Shown here in pieces: positions 49,696 to 56,712 of a stretch of 64,000 nt of DNA. The stretch covers positions 4,402,001 to 4,466,000 of the forward strand of contig NZ_JACHND010000001.1 in assembly GCF_014205275.1 (NCBI RefSeq), in the 5' to 3' direction. The stretch is from Sphaerisporangium siamense. GTDB lineage: Bacteria; Actinomycetota; Actinomycetes; Streptosporangiales; Streptosporangiaceae. The position numbers and the translations under genes are program-made. The notes beneath the pieces were generated by a model. The model searched no databases and was not told the DNA's origin. It was given only the letters and a program-made list of their open reading frames with translations. Numbering within the stretch: position 1 is the first letter of the stretch; each line of letters opens with the position of its first letter.

Positions 49696-51126
49696 TAGTG
49701 CTTTGTTAGGTCGGCGTGTCGCGGGGTGCTGTGGCGGTGCGGGTAGTTTCATGCTGCGGTGACCCCTCATGAGCTTTCGGTTGTGCGGCAACGTCTTGAG
49801 GCGTTCGCGGCGGAGATGTTCGCGCCTTTGGCCCGCTCGGATCAGCGGGCCAAGGGGCTGACGTATGTGCGTGGGTTGCTGCTGGAGGGGCGGCGTAAGT
49901 CGATGCAGCCGATGGCCGAGCGGCTGGGGGTGGATCACCAAGGGTTGCAGCAGTTCGTGACCACCTCGACGTGGGACACCGGGGCGGTGCGGGCCAGGGT
50001 GGCCCGCCGGGCGGTCGAGGTGGTGGGACCGGTGGCGTGGGTGGTCGACGACACGGGTTTCCCTAAGGACGGCACGGGCTCGCCGTGTGTGGCCCGGCAG
50101 TACTCCGGCACGTTGGGGAAGGTGGCGAACTGCCAGATCGGGGTGAGTGTCCACGCGGTCACCGACACCGCCTCCTGCCCGCTGGATTGGCGGCTGTTCG
50201 TTCCGGCGTCATGGGATGACCAGGCCGCCGGCGCCGAAACCCGTCCGCAGGTCCTCGCCCGGCGGGGCCGTTGCGGGATTGCCGAGGATGAGCATCACCG
50301 TCCCAAGTGGATGATGGCGGTGGAGATGCTCGATGCCCTGGCCGAAGCGGGGGTGCGGCCACCGCTGGTGGCCGCGGACGCCGGCTACGGCGACAACAGC
50401 CGGTTCCGCAGCGCCTTGGACGAACGCGGGATCGGGTACGTCGTGCAGGTCAAGGGTGACGCTCTGGCCCACGCTGCTGAGGTGGTGCCGGTCGAGCGGG
50501 TCTGGCCGGGGCGTGGCCGGCCCCCGGTCCGGACCGGCCTGCGTTACCCGGGTACCGCGGTGAGCCTGGCCGAGCACGTCCAGGCCGCCGGCCGGGCCGC
50601 TACGGTGCCGATCACCTGGCGGGAGGGCTCCAAAGGGATCATGAGCTCTGAGTTCGTCTTTCTGCGGGTGCGCCCGGCCGGGCACCGGGTCGCCCGTGAC
50701 AGCGACGGCACTCTGCCGGAGCGGTGGCTGATCGCCCAGTGGCCCGAACAGGAGGACGAGCCGGTCAAGTACTGGCTGTCCAGTCTGCCCGCCGGCACCG
50801 ATCTGGCCGACCTGGTCCGGCTGGGAAAGATCCGCTGGCGGATCGAACACGACTACCGCGAACTCAAGACCGGCCTTGGACTCGACCACTTCGAGGGCCG
50901 CTCCTGGACCGGCTGGCACCGCCACGTCACCCTGGTCACCGCCGCACACCTGTTCATCACCATGCTGCGCCTGGACCCAAAAGCGGCTGCGCCGGCCTGA
51001 CCCTCTACAAGGTCATCCGCGAGCTGCAGCTACTGCTCGCGACCTGGACCGGCGCATGCCCCACCTGCCACCGCTCACTGAAACGATTACGCCGCAACAG
51101 CCATCAACAGACCTAACAAAGCACTA
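49696..51126 (+). mobile_element. IS701-family insertion sequence
   Basis: A 1431-bp element bounded by perfect 17-bp inverted repeats (TAGTGCTTTGTTAGGTC at 49696-49712 and its complement at 51110-51126) and flanked by CTAG, matching the YTAR target preference of the family. It carries one transposase gene whose C-terminus may depend on a -1 frameshift. Confidence 0.9.
49759..51000 (+). CDS. IS701-family DDE transposase
   Basis: 413 aa in frame 0. DDE residues sit in VAWVVDDTGFPKDG, LVAADAGYGDNSRF and IRWRIEHDYRELKTGLGLDH. After VTAAHLFITMLRLDPK the frame ends at 51000. The -1 frame continues to 51116 with GLTLYKVIRELQLLLATWTG then ACPTCHR, the usual C-terminus of the family. The switch point carries the heptamer C CCA AAA (50976-50982), a canonical slippery site. 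Either programmed frameshifting or a recent indel explains this. Confidence 0.88.
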   Translation: MTPHELSVVRQRLEAFAAEMFAPLARSDQRAKGLTYVRGLLLEGRRKSMQPMAERLGVDHQGLQQFVTTSTWDTGAVRARVARRAVEVVGPVAWVVDDTGFPKDGTGSPCVARQYSGTLGKVANCQIGVSVHAVTDTASCPLDWRLFVPASWDDQAAGAETRPQVLARRGRCGIAEDEHHRPKWMMAVEMLDALAEAGVRPPLVAADAGYGDNSRFRSALDERGIGYVVQVKGDALAHAAEVVPVERVWPGRGRPPVRTGLRYPGTAVSLAEHVQAAGRAATVPITWREGSKGIMSSEFVFLRVRPAGHRVARDSDGTLPERWLIAQWPEQEDEPVKYWLSSLPAGTDLADLVRLGKIRWRIEHDYRELKTGLGLDHFEGRSWTGWHRHVTLVTAAHLFITMLRLDPKAAAPA

Positions 51127-51130
51127 CTAG
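51127..51130. repeat. CTAG target copy shared by both insertion sequences
   Basis: It lies between the IS701-type and IS5-type elements and serves as the right flank of one and left flank of the other. Confidence 0.75.
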
Positions 51131-52148
51131 GGCCTGTTTCGAAGTCCGCTGTGTGACGGCGTGTCATGTCCGGACATGCAGTGAGGTCTCCGATAGAAGG
51201 TTGATCGACCAAGAAGAACCTTCACACCGGAGACCTCGTGGCCACCTTAGCGGTGACGAGGCGGTTTGACCTGACCGATGCGCAATGGGCACGCCTGGAG
51301 CCGCTGCTGCCCGCGCCAAGGAGATCAGGACGGCCGTCGAAGTGGAGCAAGCGGCAGCTCATCGATGGGATCCGCTGGCGGGCACGGGTGGGAGCGCCCT
51401 GGCGGGATGTGCCGGAGTGTTACGGCTCCTGGCAGGCGGTGTACGGGTTGTTTCGCCGCTGGCAGCGTTCCGGCGCCTGGTACGGCATCGTGACCGGCCT
51501 GCAGGCGATGGCCGATGCCGCACAGCTGATCGGCTGGCAGGTCGGGGTGGACTCCACGATCGTGCGTGCGCACCAGCACGCGGCCGGTGCTCGCAAGGAT
51601 GCGACGTTGCAGGCCGAACCGCCTGGCGGGGTGCGGACCGAGCCGGCCGATCACGCTCTGGGGCGCTCGCGGGGCGGGTTGTCGACCAAGCTGCACCTGG
51701 CGTGTGAGCGGGGCCGAAGGTTGCTGTCGCTGGTGGTGACGGCCGGGCAACGCGGGGATGCACCGCAGTTCGACGCGGTCATGGCCGGGATCGGCGTGTC
51801 CCGGCCGGGACCGGGGCGGCCTCGTACCCGGCCCGATGTGGTGCTGGCCGACAAGGCGTACTCATCGCGGGCGATCCGTGCTCACTTGCGCCGGCGCCGG
51901 ATCGGGTGCGTCATCCCTGAGCCTGCCGACCGGATCGCCGCCCGGCTGCGGCGCGGCAGCCGCGGCGGCCGTCCTCCACAGTTCGACCCGGCGCTCTACC
52001 GCGCCCGCCACGCCGTGGAATGCGGCATCAACCTGCTCAAACGCAACCGTGCCATCGCAACCAGGTACGACAAACTCGCCGTCCGCTACGAGGCCACCGC
52101 CCACATCGCCGCCATCAACGACTGGCTCACCTGTCTTCGAAACACGCC
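51131..52148 (+). mobile_element. IS5-family insertion sequence
   Basis: A 1018-bp element with 14-bp imperfect inverted repeats (GGCCTGTTTCGAAG at 51131-51144; complement with one mismatch at 52135-52148). It is flanked by CTAG on both sides, though a 2-bp TA duplication within CTAG would fit as well. It carries one transposase whose stop codon lies in the flanking target copy. Confidence 0.88.
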
Positions 52149-52152
52149 CTAG
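51238..52152 (+). CDS. IS5-family DDE transposase
   Basis: 304 aa; GAGACCTC precedes the GTG at 51238. N-terminal DUF4096-type region (FDLTDAQWARLEPLLPAPRR; WRARVGAPWRDVPECYGSW). The DDE catalytic residues are in VGVDSTIVRAHQHAAGA, VVLADKAYSSRAIRAHL and RHAVECGINLLKRNR. The TAG stop (52150-52152) falls within the CTAG outside the right inverted repeat, so the insertion site supplies the stop codon. Confidence 0.9.
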   Translation: MATLAVTRRFDLTDAQWARLEPLLPAPRRSGRPSKWSKRQLIDGIRWRARVGAPWRDVPECYGSWQAVYGLFRRWQRSGAWYGIVTGLQAMADAAQLIGWQVGVDSTIVRAHQHAAGARKDATLQAEPPGGVRTEPADHALGRSRGGLSTKLHLACERGRRLLSLVVTAGQRGDAPQFDAVMAGIGVSRPGPGRPRTRPDVVLADKAYSSRAIRAHLRRRRIGCVIPEPADRIAARLRRGSRGGRPPQFDPALYRARHAVECGINLLKRNRAIATRYDKLAVRYEATAHIAAINDWLTCLRNTP

Positions 52153-52464
52153 CCGGACGCGCCGGGCCTCCAGGAGGGCCTGGCCCTTACGCATCAGCTC
52201 ATGGACACTCTGCTTGGTGATGCCGAGCATCCGGACGATGTCGCCGAGGGTGTAAACCCCACCCTCCTTCGCGGCGCGGGCTGCGCGCGCCAGGGCGCGC
52301 AGCTTGGTCGCACGCAGGTGCTCAGCGAGCTCGTCGAAGTAGACGAGATTGCTCGGGTCGGCCGCGGCGTGATCCTCCAACCTGTTGAAGAACCGCGCCA
52401 GGTTGGCCGCGAGCTCGGCGGGCTCGGTGACGCGCTTCTCACGCTGGGGGACCCCGGACATCAC
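52149..52464 (-). pseudogene. 5' fragment of split helix-turn-helix gene
   Basis: Starts GTG 52464 or ATG 52461. The protein includes AANLARFFNRLEDHAAADPS, a central helical region and the HTH TLGDIVRMLGITKQSVHELM, then KGQALLEARRVRL before the element. Rejoined with 49612-49695 it would be 131 aa. Likely a small repressor or regulator of the accessory arm, now inactive unless the truncated HTH protein is still made. Confidence 0.75.
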
Positions 52465-52733
52465 TGCCCGCCCGGAGGAAGAGCGCGGCGCCGCGCCGAG
52501 CCCGCGGCGCGCCGACGCGCAGGGACGTCCACCCGCTCGGCCTGGACGCGTTGCGGAGCGGCCGGGCGGGCGAGCATCAGCTCGAACACCACCCTGCCGC
52601 CGCCGTTTCGGTGACCGAGCCGCGTAGGGCTGCCCACGATCAGATCGGGGCAGGAGCGCAGCCAGGCGAGGGCGACCTCCAGGACGGCGTCGACCTCCTC
52701 CGCGTCGTCGCCCATCATGCGGACCTGAGGCAT
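52461..52733 (-). CDS. Hypothetical protein, 90 aa
   Basis: ATG 52733 overlaps the upstream gene. VDAVLEVALAWLRSCPDLIV, then SPTRLGHRNGGGRVVFELML looks like a small alpha/beta domain; the C-terminus is Arg-rich. Its stop overlaps the split HTH gene start, so the three genes at 52.1-53.05 kb formed one unit. Confidence 0.55.
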   Translation of the reverse strand: MPQVRMMGDDAEEVDAVLEVALAWLRSCPDLIVGSPTRLGHRNGGGRVVFELMLARPAAPQRVQAERVDVPARRRAAGSARRRALPPGGQ

Positions 52734-53050
52734 GCCGTCACCTCCAGCCGGAGGTCAGGCCCGGCCTGACCGTTGATCGGCGCACGGCGCGTAGCCGGGG
52801 TGAGGACGCCGGACGTCGATGACTCTGCGCGGAGATGCCCGACGCGGACGGCGTAGCCGGTGATCGCCGCAGCGACGTCGTCAGCGGTGGCGGGGCGTTC
52901 GGCGGCGATGACGGCAAGATGGGTGAGAGCGTCCTGGGCGGCGGCGAACTGAGCGCGGCCAGAGGGCGGGGCGAACAGCGCGGGCAGGGCGTCCAGCACC
53001 CTGGCAAGGTGCCCGAGTTCCGCGCTGGGCGGGAGGCCGGTGGGGAGCAT
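52715..53050 (-). CDS. Hypothetical protein, 111 aa
   Basis: ATG 53050 with AGAAGGATCCCCGC upstream. Helical (ELGHLARVLDALPALFAPPS; AAQDALTHLAVIAAERPATA), no motif recognised. First gene of the short leftward unit at the element's right edge. Confidence 0.5.
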   Translation of the reverse strand: MLPTGLPPSAELGHLARVLDALPALFAPPSGRAQFAAAQDALTHLAVIAAERPATADDVAAAITGYAVRVGHLRAESSTSGVLTPATRRAPINGQAGPDLRLEVTACLRSA

Positions 53051-53093
53051 GCGGGGATCCTTCTCGCAGACGATGGTCTGTCGAGAGATATGT

Positions 53094-53252
53094 CTAATGC
53101 CAATAGAGCAACGTCTCCGCCGTCAGGTCCTCGGCCAGGGCCCGCTGCCCGCAGCGGGACAGCAGGTAGCCGTAGACCTGGGGCAACGCCGCGTCGTACA
53201 ACGCGAGCAGCGCGGCTCCCGGGTCCGGTTCCACTCCCGCCGGTAGGTTCAC
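53094..53252 (-). pseudogene. Truncated ECF sigma factor gene, 5' stump
   Basis: GTG 53252 has GAAGGGG well placed upstream. The 52 codons include LLALYDAALPQVYGYLLSRC then RALAEDLTAET, a typical start of sigma-70 region 2 in actinobacterial ECF factors, and then run into unrelated sequence and a TAG at 53094. Regions 2 (rest), 3 and 4 are absent. The break marks the junction of host DNA and the integrated element, the likely attR region; the 3' part should lie on the far side of the prophage. Confidence 0.65.
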
Positions 53253-53316
53253 ATCCCCTTCATCGCCCGGGAGCCCTCCACTCCGACGGGGGGAACGGAA
53301 AAATCTCCTCCCGGGG

Positions 53317-53775
53317 CTAGACCGAGAAGGTCCGCCTGGAGGAGGGGGTGCGGCGGGAGAGCGTCGCGCCGAGGGCGATCATGACGATGCCGAGGAAGAA
53401 GTGCAGCCAGTTGTCGGCCGTGTTGACCGGGATGGCGTTGACGGGGCTGTTCTGGTCGATGATCAGCCCGTAGATCCACCAGAGCAGGGCCAGGACGCCG
53501 CCCCACACCAGGTAGGCGCGGGCTCCCGCCCAGGTCCGCGCCAGGGTGACGCCCGCGACGCCGAACAGCAGATGGATGAAGTTGTGCAGGACCGAGACCT
53601 GGAACACGCCGAACAGGAAAGCGGTGGATCGGTACCCGGCCCAGCCCATGGACCCGTAGTCGGTGGTGATCCCGGGGATGAACCCGAGGATCCCCAACGC
53701 GAGGAAGACGAGTCCGATGAGGAACGCGGCCATCTGCAGCGGCGTCCTCGTCATCTCACGCGTGCGCGCTCCCAT
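53317..53775 (-). CDS. DUF4383 membrane protein
   Basis: A 152-aa protein from ATG 53775 (GGAGGAGGGATC upstream). Four membrane helices: MAAFLIGLVFLALGILGF, FQVSVLHNFIHLLFGVAGV (with the family HNxxHLxxG pattern), AYLVWGGVLALLWWIYGLI and the segment after NWLHFFLGIVMIALGA. DUF4383 proteins are common, uncharacterised actinobacterial membrane proteins often near stress genes. First clearly host gene after the element. Confidence 0.9.
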   Translation of the reverse strand: MGARTREMTRTPLQMAAFLIGLVFLALGILGFIPGITTDYGSMGWAGYRSTAFLFGVFQVSVLHNFIHLLFGVAGVTLARTWAGARAYLVWGGVLALLWWIYGLIIDQNSPVNAIPVNTADNWLHFFLGIVMIALGATLSRRTPSSRRTFSV

Positions 53776-53888
53776 GATCCCTCCTCCCACGGCCGCGCCG
53801 TCGCGCCCGTGGCCTTCTGTGGTTCGCATGTCTCATGGCCCGTCGCGAACCGCGTGCAGGGCAAGCGCCGCCCCGGCCGCCGCGGAGG

Positions 53889-54443
53889 TCACGTGCGGGT
53901 GCGGACGGTGTGCATCCGGATCGTCGCGGGCAGCCGCTCGATCTCCAGGGACCGCCGCAGCCGTCCGACCGCCCCGCTGATCCCCTGGCGCGCGGCGGCG
54001 GGGTCGGCCCGGTCGGGGATCACGACGGCGAGCGCAAGGCGCGGGTCGTCCGCGGACCCCGACAGCGACGCGCGCACCCGTTCCCCCGGCAGGCTCTCGA
54101 TCAGGTCCTCCTCCAGCGCCCCGGCGGCGGCCCCCGCCGACAGGCGCGTGGCGCCGTGGGCCCGGTCGGGTTCCAGGTCGAGGGTGCGCAGCGTACCCCT
54201 GCGCCCCTGCGCCACCAGCCAGCGCAGCGCCGGCAGGGCGACGATGAGCGAGATCACGATGACCGCGGGCCAGACCCACGGCCGGCCCGCCGGATAGGTG
54301 GCGACCTCGGGCGGGATCAGCGGCGCGCTCGGCGGGCCGAGCAGCCCGAGCGCGCGCACCAGGCACACGGCTCCGGCGCAGGCGAGCAGAAGCCCCACGA
54401 TCACCAGGCCGACGCGGTTGACGGCGGCGGGCGGTTGTCTCAC
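53889..54443 (-). CDS. amaP: AmaP-like alkaline shock membrane anchor protein
   Basis: A 184-aa protein from GTG 54443. Two membrane segments (VGLVIVGLLLACAGAVCLV; WVWPAVIVISLIVALPALRW) bracket a short external loop; the cytoplasmic C-terminal domain (SADDPRLALAVVIPDRADPA) is the AmaP-type region. In Firmicutes AmaP tethers Asp23 to the membrane. It is the last gene of the Asp23 operon here, 4 nt after the DUF6286 gene. Confidence 0.75.
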   Translation of the reverse strand: MRQPPAAVNRVGLVIVGLLLACAGAVCLVRALGLLGPPSAPLIPPEVATYPAGRPWVWPAVIVISLIVALPALRWLVAQGRRGTLRTLDLEPDRAHGATRLSAGAAAGALEEDLIESLPGERVRASLSGSADDPRLALAVVIPDRADPAAARQGISGAVGRLRRSLEIERLPATIRMHTVRTRT

Positions 54444-54447
54444 CTGA

Positions 54448-55221
54448 TCATCCCTCTTTCCGTCTGACGTCGACGTGGACCCGCAGGGGACGCAGCGGCC
54501 TGAGCTCGTCCAGCCTGTCCCCGACGGCCTCGGTGACCTCGCCGGGCAGGCCGGCCGGCTCGCGCAGCGGCGTCGTGGCGTTCACGCGGACCGCGTGTCG
54601 GCCCACCCGCACGCGAGCGCGCGAGACGCCGTCGACGCCCTCGGCGACCGTGGCGAGGTGGCGGCGCAGCCCTCCCCGGGTGATGGCGGTGACCGTCATC
54701 GGGTCGTCCGGCGCGAGCGGCACGACCCGCGCCCTGCCGGGCACGAACGCCAGCCCCAGCAGGAACAGGCCGAGCGCGAGCGCTCCGCTCGCCGCCGCCA
54801 GGTGCCCGGGGTCGTCCACGGGGCCGGCGGCGAAGTCGGCGAGCCAGGACCACGGCGGCATCCGCATGTCCGTGCCCGTCGCGGCCGAGACCGCGCCGGC
54901 CAGCGTGAGGAGCGCGGCCAGGCTGAGCAGCAGCGCGGTGACGGTGGCGGAGATCGCCCGCCGGGGACGGAACGCCCGCGCCGCCGCGCGCCGGGCGACG
55001 CCGTGCCGCACGGGCGGCTCCTCGGCCGGGCCTTCCGGGAATTCGGGCGCGGACGACGGCTCGGGCCCGGAGGCCGTCGGGTCGCCGGGCGAGGTCCCGT
55101 GGCCGGCTGAGGAGCCGGTGGCGTCGCCGGGCGAAGCCTGGCCGGTCCAGGAGCCGGCGGGCTCGTCGGGTGAGGTCCCGTGGCCGGGCCAGGGGGCCGT
55201 GGGGTCGCCGGGCGTGGTCAC
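54448..55221 (-). CDS. DUF6286 membrane protein
   Basis: A 257-aa protein from GTG 55221 (GTGA overlap). Residues 1-70 are disordered with a repeated Gly/Ser/Pro/His motif (GHGTSPDEPAGSWTG; GHGTSPGDPTASG). Two membrane helices (about 92-115 and 144-164) enclose an external loop. The C-terminus (MTVTAITRGGLRRHLATVAE; SRARVRVGRHAVRVNATTPL) resembles the Asp23-associated domain of DUF6286 proteins. Probably another membrane partner of Asp23. Confidence 0.75.
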   Translation of the reverse strand: MTTPGDPTAPWPGHGTSPDEPAGSWTGQASPGDATGSSAGHGTSPGDPTASGPEPSSAPEFPEGPAEEPPVRHGVARRAAARAFRPRRAISATVTALLLSLAALLTLAGAVSAATGTDMRMPPWSWLADFAAGPVDDPGHLAAASGALALGLFLLGLAFVPGRARVVPLAPDDPMTVTAITRGGLRRHLATVAEGVDGVSRARVRVGRHAVRVNATTPLREPAGLPGEVTEAVGDRLDELRPLRPLRVHVDVRRKEG

Positions 55222-55610
55222 CGCAGCCGCCTTTCGCGCGGCGGCGGGCCGATCAGCCGGGTGACCTCGATGTCCACCTGCCTGGCCTCCAGGCCGGTCA
55301 GCTCGCGGACCCGGGCCATGACGTTGTCGCGCACCCGCCGCGCGAGGTCGCGCACCGGCGTGGGGTAGGTCGCCGACATCGCCACCTTCACGATCGCCAC
55401 CTGGCCCTCCGCGTGCGCGGTCACCCGCGGCGCCACGTCGTGGGAGTCCCGGCCGAGGGGCACGCCGAGCACGCGGGGGGCGACGCCGCCCACGTCCTCC
55501 ACCTCGGCGACCGCGTGCGCGGCGACCTGCTCCAGCACGCGGTCGGCGATGTCGGTGCGTCCCCGAGTCTCGGGCGTGGCCAGGCCGCCGTACGGGGCCG
55601 TGGTGCTCAT
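55218..55610 (-). CDS. Asp23/Gls24 family envelope stress protein
   Basis: A 130-aa protein from ATG 55610 (ATGA overlap with DUF2273). Conserved core: IADRVLEQVAAHAVAEVEDV, GGVAPRV, GQVAIVKVAMSATYPTPVRD and GLEARQVDIEVTRL. Asp23 proteins form a cytoplasmic meshwork under the membrane in Firmicutes and are induced by alkali and cell-wall stress. One of three family members in this operon. Confidence 0.85.
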   Translation of the reverse strand: MSTTAPYGGLATPETRGRTDIADRVLEQVAAHAVAEVEDVGGVAPRVLGVPLGRDSHDVAPRVTAHAEGQVAIVKVAMSATYPTPVRDLARRVRDNVMARVRELTGLEARQVDIEVTRLIGPPPRERRLR

Positions 55611-55795
55611 GTGCGTCTCCGGCCGCGCAGGCCGCTCACCTCGAGATCGCCGCTCAGCGCGCGGCCGACCACGTAGCCCGCCACGCCGAGGACGAGCACG
55701 ATGACGAACGCCGCCCAACCTCCCACGATCGCGGCGAACCCCAAGGCGGTGCCGAACACCAGGCCGATCGCCGGCCACCAGCGGGTTTCATCCAT
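55607..55795 (-). CDS. DUF2273-like small membrane protein
   Basis: A 62-aa protein from ATG 55795 (GGAAGG 8 nt upstream; GTG 55804 is too close to it). One long hydrophobic region, WWPAIGLVFGTALGFAAIVG then AAFVIVLVLGVAGYVVGRAL, and a basic tail match DUF2273 proteins that accompany asp23 genes and form part of the membrane anchor. Confidence 0.8.
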   Translation of the reverse strand: MDETRWWPAIGLVFGTALGFAAIVGGWAAFVIVLVLGVAGYVVGRALSGDLEVSGLRGRRRT

Positions 55796-56120
55796 TTCCG
55801 TCACCTTCCCCCGTCGATCTCGACGGCGCGTCCTCGTCCCCTGCGGTGGCGATGTCGTCCACGCGCACGTCCACCGGGACTCCGGGCACCAGCGGCCCGA
55901 CGGCCGCGCGCACCTCGTCCGCGATCTCCGGTATCGGCCTGCCGTACCGCGCGACGACGGTGATCTCGACCCCGGTGTCGCGCACCGCGACCCCGGCGGG
56001 CCCGCGACCGAGGTGGAGGCCCCCGGCCAGCGAGGCGATGCCCGGGCAGCCGGTCACCGCCTGGGCGATCCGGTCCTCCAGCCGCTCAGGAGCGCCGGTC
56101 CGGCCGGCGGTGGAGGTCAT
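55788..56120 (-). CDS. Short Asp23-like protein
   Basis: A 110-aa protein from ATG 56120 (ATGA overlap). RLEDRIAQAVTGCPGIASLA, VEITVVARYGRPIPEIADEV and VPVDVRVDDIAT follow the Asp23 plan, with the AxYGxPIPxxAxxV block shared with the gene upstream, but it is shorter and more diverged. Probably a paralogue that co-assembles. Confidence 0.7.
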   Translation of the reverse strand: MTSTAGRTGAPERLEDRIAQAVTGCPGIASLAGGLHLGRGPAGVAVRDTGVEITVVARYGRPIPEIADEVRAAVGPLVPGVPVDVRVDDIATAGDEDAPSRSTGEGDGNG

Positions 56121-56569
56121 CGGACCCGGGCCTCCTGGGGCTCCTCGGCCTCCTCGCCGGGCAGGTGCAGATCCTGGACGGCGATGTTGACCTCGGTGAC
56201 CTCCAGCCCGCACAGCTTCTGGATGGCCTCGATGACGTTGCGGCGGGTTCCCGCGGCCATGTCCGGGATCGGGACCCCGTACTCGGCGATGATGTCGAGG
56301 TCGACCGCCGCCTGGCGCTCGCCCACCTCGACGGTCACCCCTTGCGTGCTCCCGGGGGCGCCGGTGAGCCGCTCCCGTACGGCGCCGATGGCCCGGGTCA
56401 TTCCCGCGCCCATCGCGTACACGCCGGAGATCTCACGGGCGGCCATCGCCGCGATCTTGGCGACCACCGTCTCGGCGATCGTGGTCCTGCCGCGCTCGCT
56501 CGCCAGCTCCGCGGAGCCGCGGCTCGCCCCGGTGGTCGTCGTGGTGGTCTCGCTCCTTTGTGCGCTCAC
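56117..56569 (-). CDS. Asp23/Gls24 family envelope stress protein
   Basis: A 150-aa protein; GTG 56569 has GGAGGACAACGAG upstream, favoured over the longer frame to 56650. A Thr-rich start, TIAETVVAKIAAMAAREISG, then VTVEVGERQAAVDLDIIAEY and GLEVTEVNIAVQDLHLPGEE are the complete Asp23 signature. First gene of the six-gene envelope-stress operon (56.6 to 53.9 kb), all overlapping or nearly so. Confidence 0.88.
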   Translation of the reverse strand: MSAQRSETTTTTTGASRGSAELASERGRTTIAETVVAKIAAMAAREISGVYAMGAGMTRAIGAVRERLTGAPGSTQGVTVEVGERQAAVDLDIIAEYGVPIPDMAAGTRRNVIEAIQKLCGLEVTEVNIAVQDLHLPGEEAEEPQEARVR

Positions 56570-56664
56570 CTCGTTGTCCTCCGTTCCAGCAGGTCGCCCT
56601 GCGTCGGCGAATAGGAAGGCACAACCGGCGTAATGAGGAGATACCCCCACGAAGGGTAATTTAA

Positions 56665-56679
56665 GGGCATTTTATGCCC
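56665..56679 (-). terminator. Terminator after the lanthipeptide transporter genes
   Basis: GGGCAT/ATGCCC (6 bp, 3-nt loop) followed on the - strand by TTAAATT, between the exporter operon and the Asp23 operon. The downstream 80 nt must contain the Asp23 promoter; GGGTAT near 56640 (- strand) is a possible -10 but I see no clear -35. Confidence 0.6.
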
Positions 56680-56712
56680 CAATGTCGGTTTTCCTGGGCG
56701 GTGTGCGGAGGG

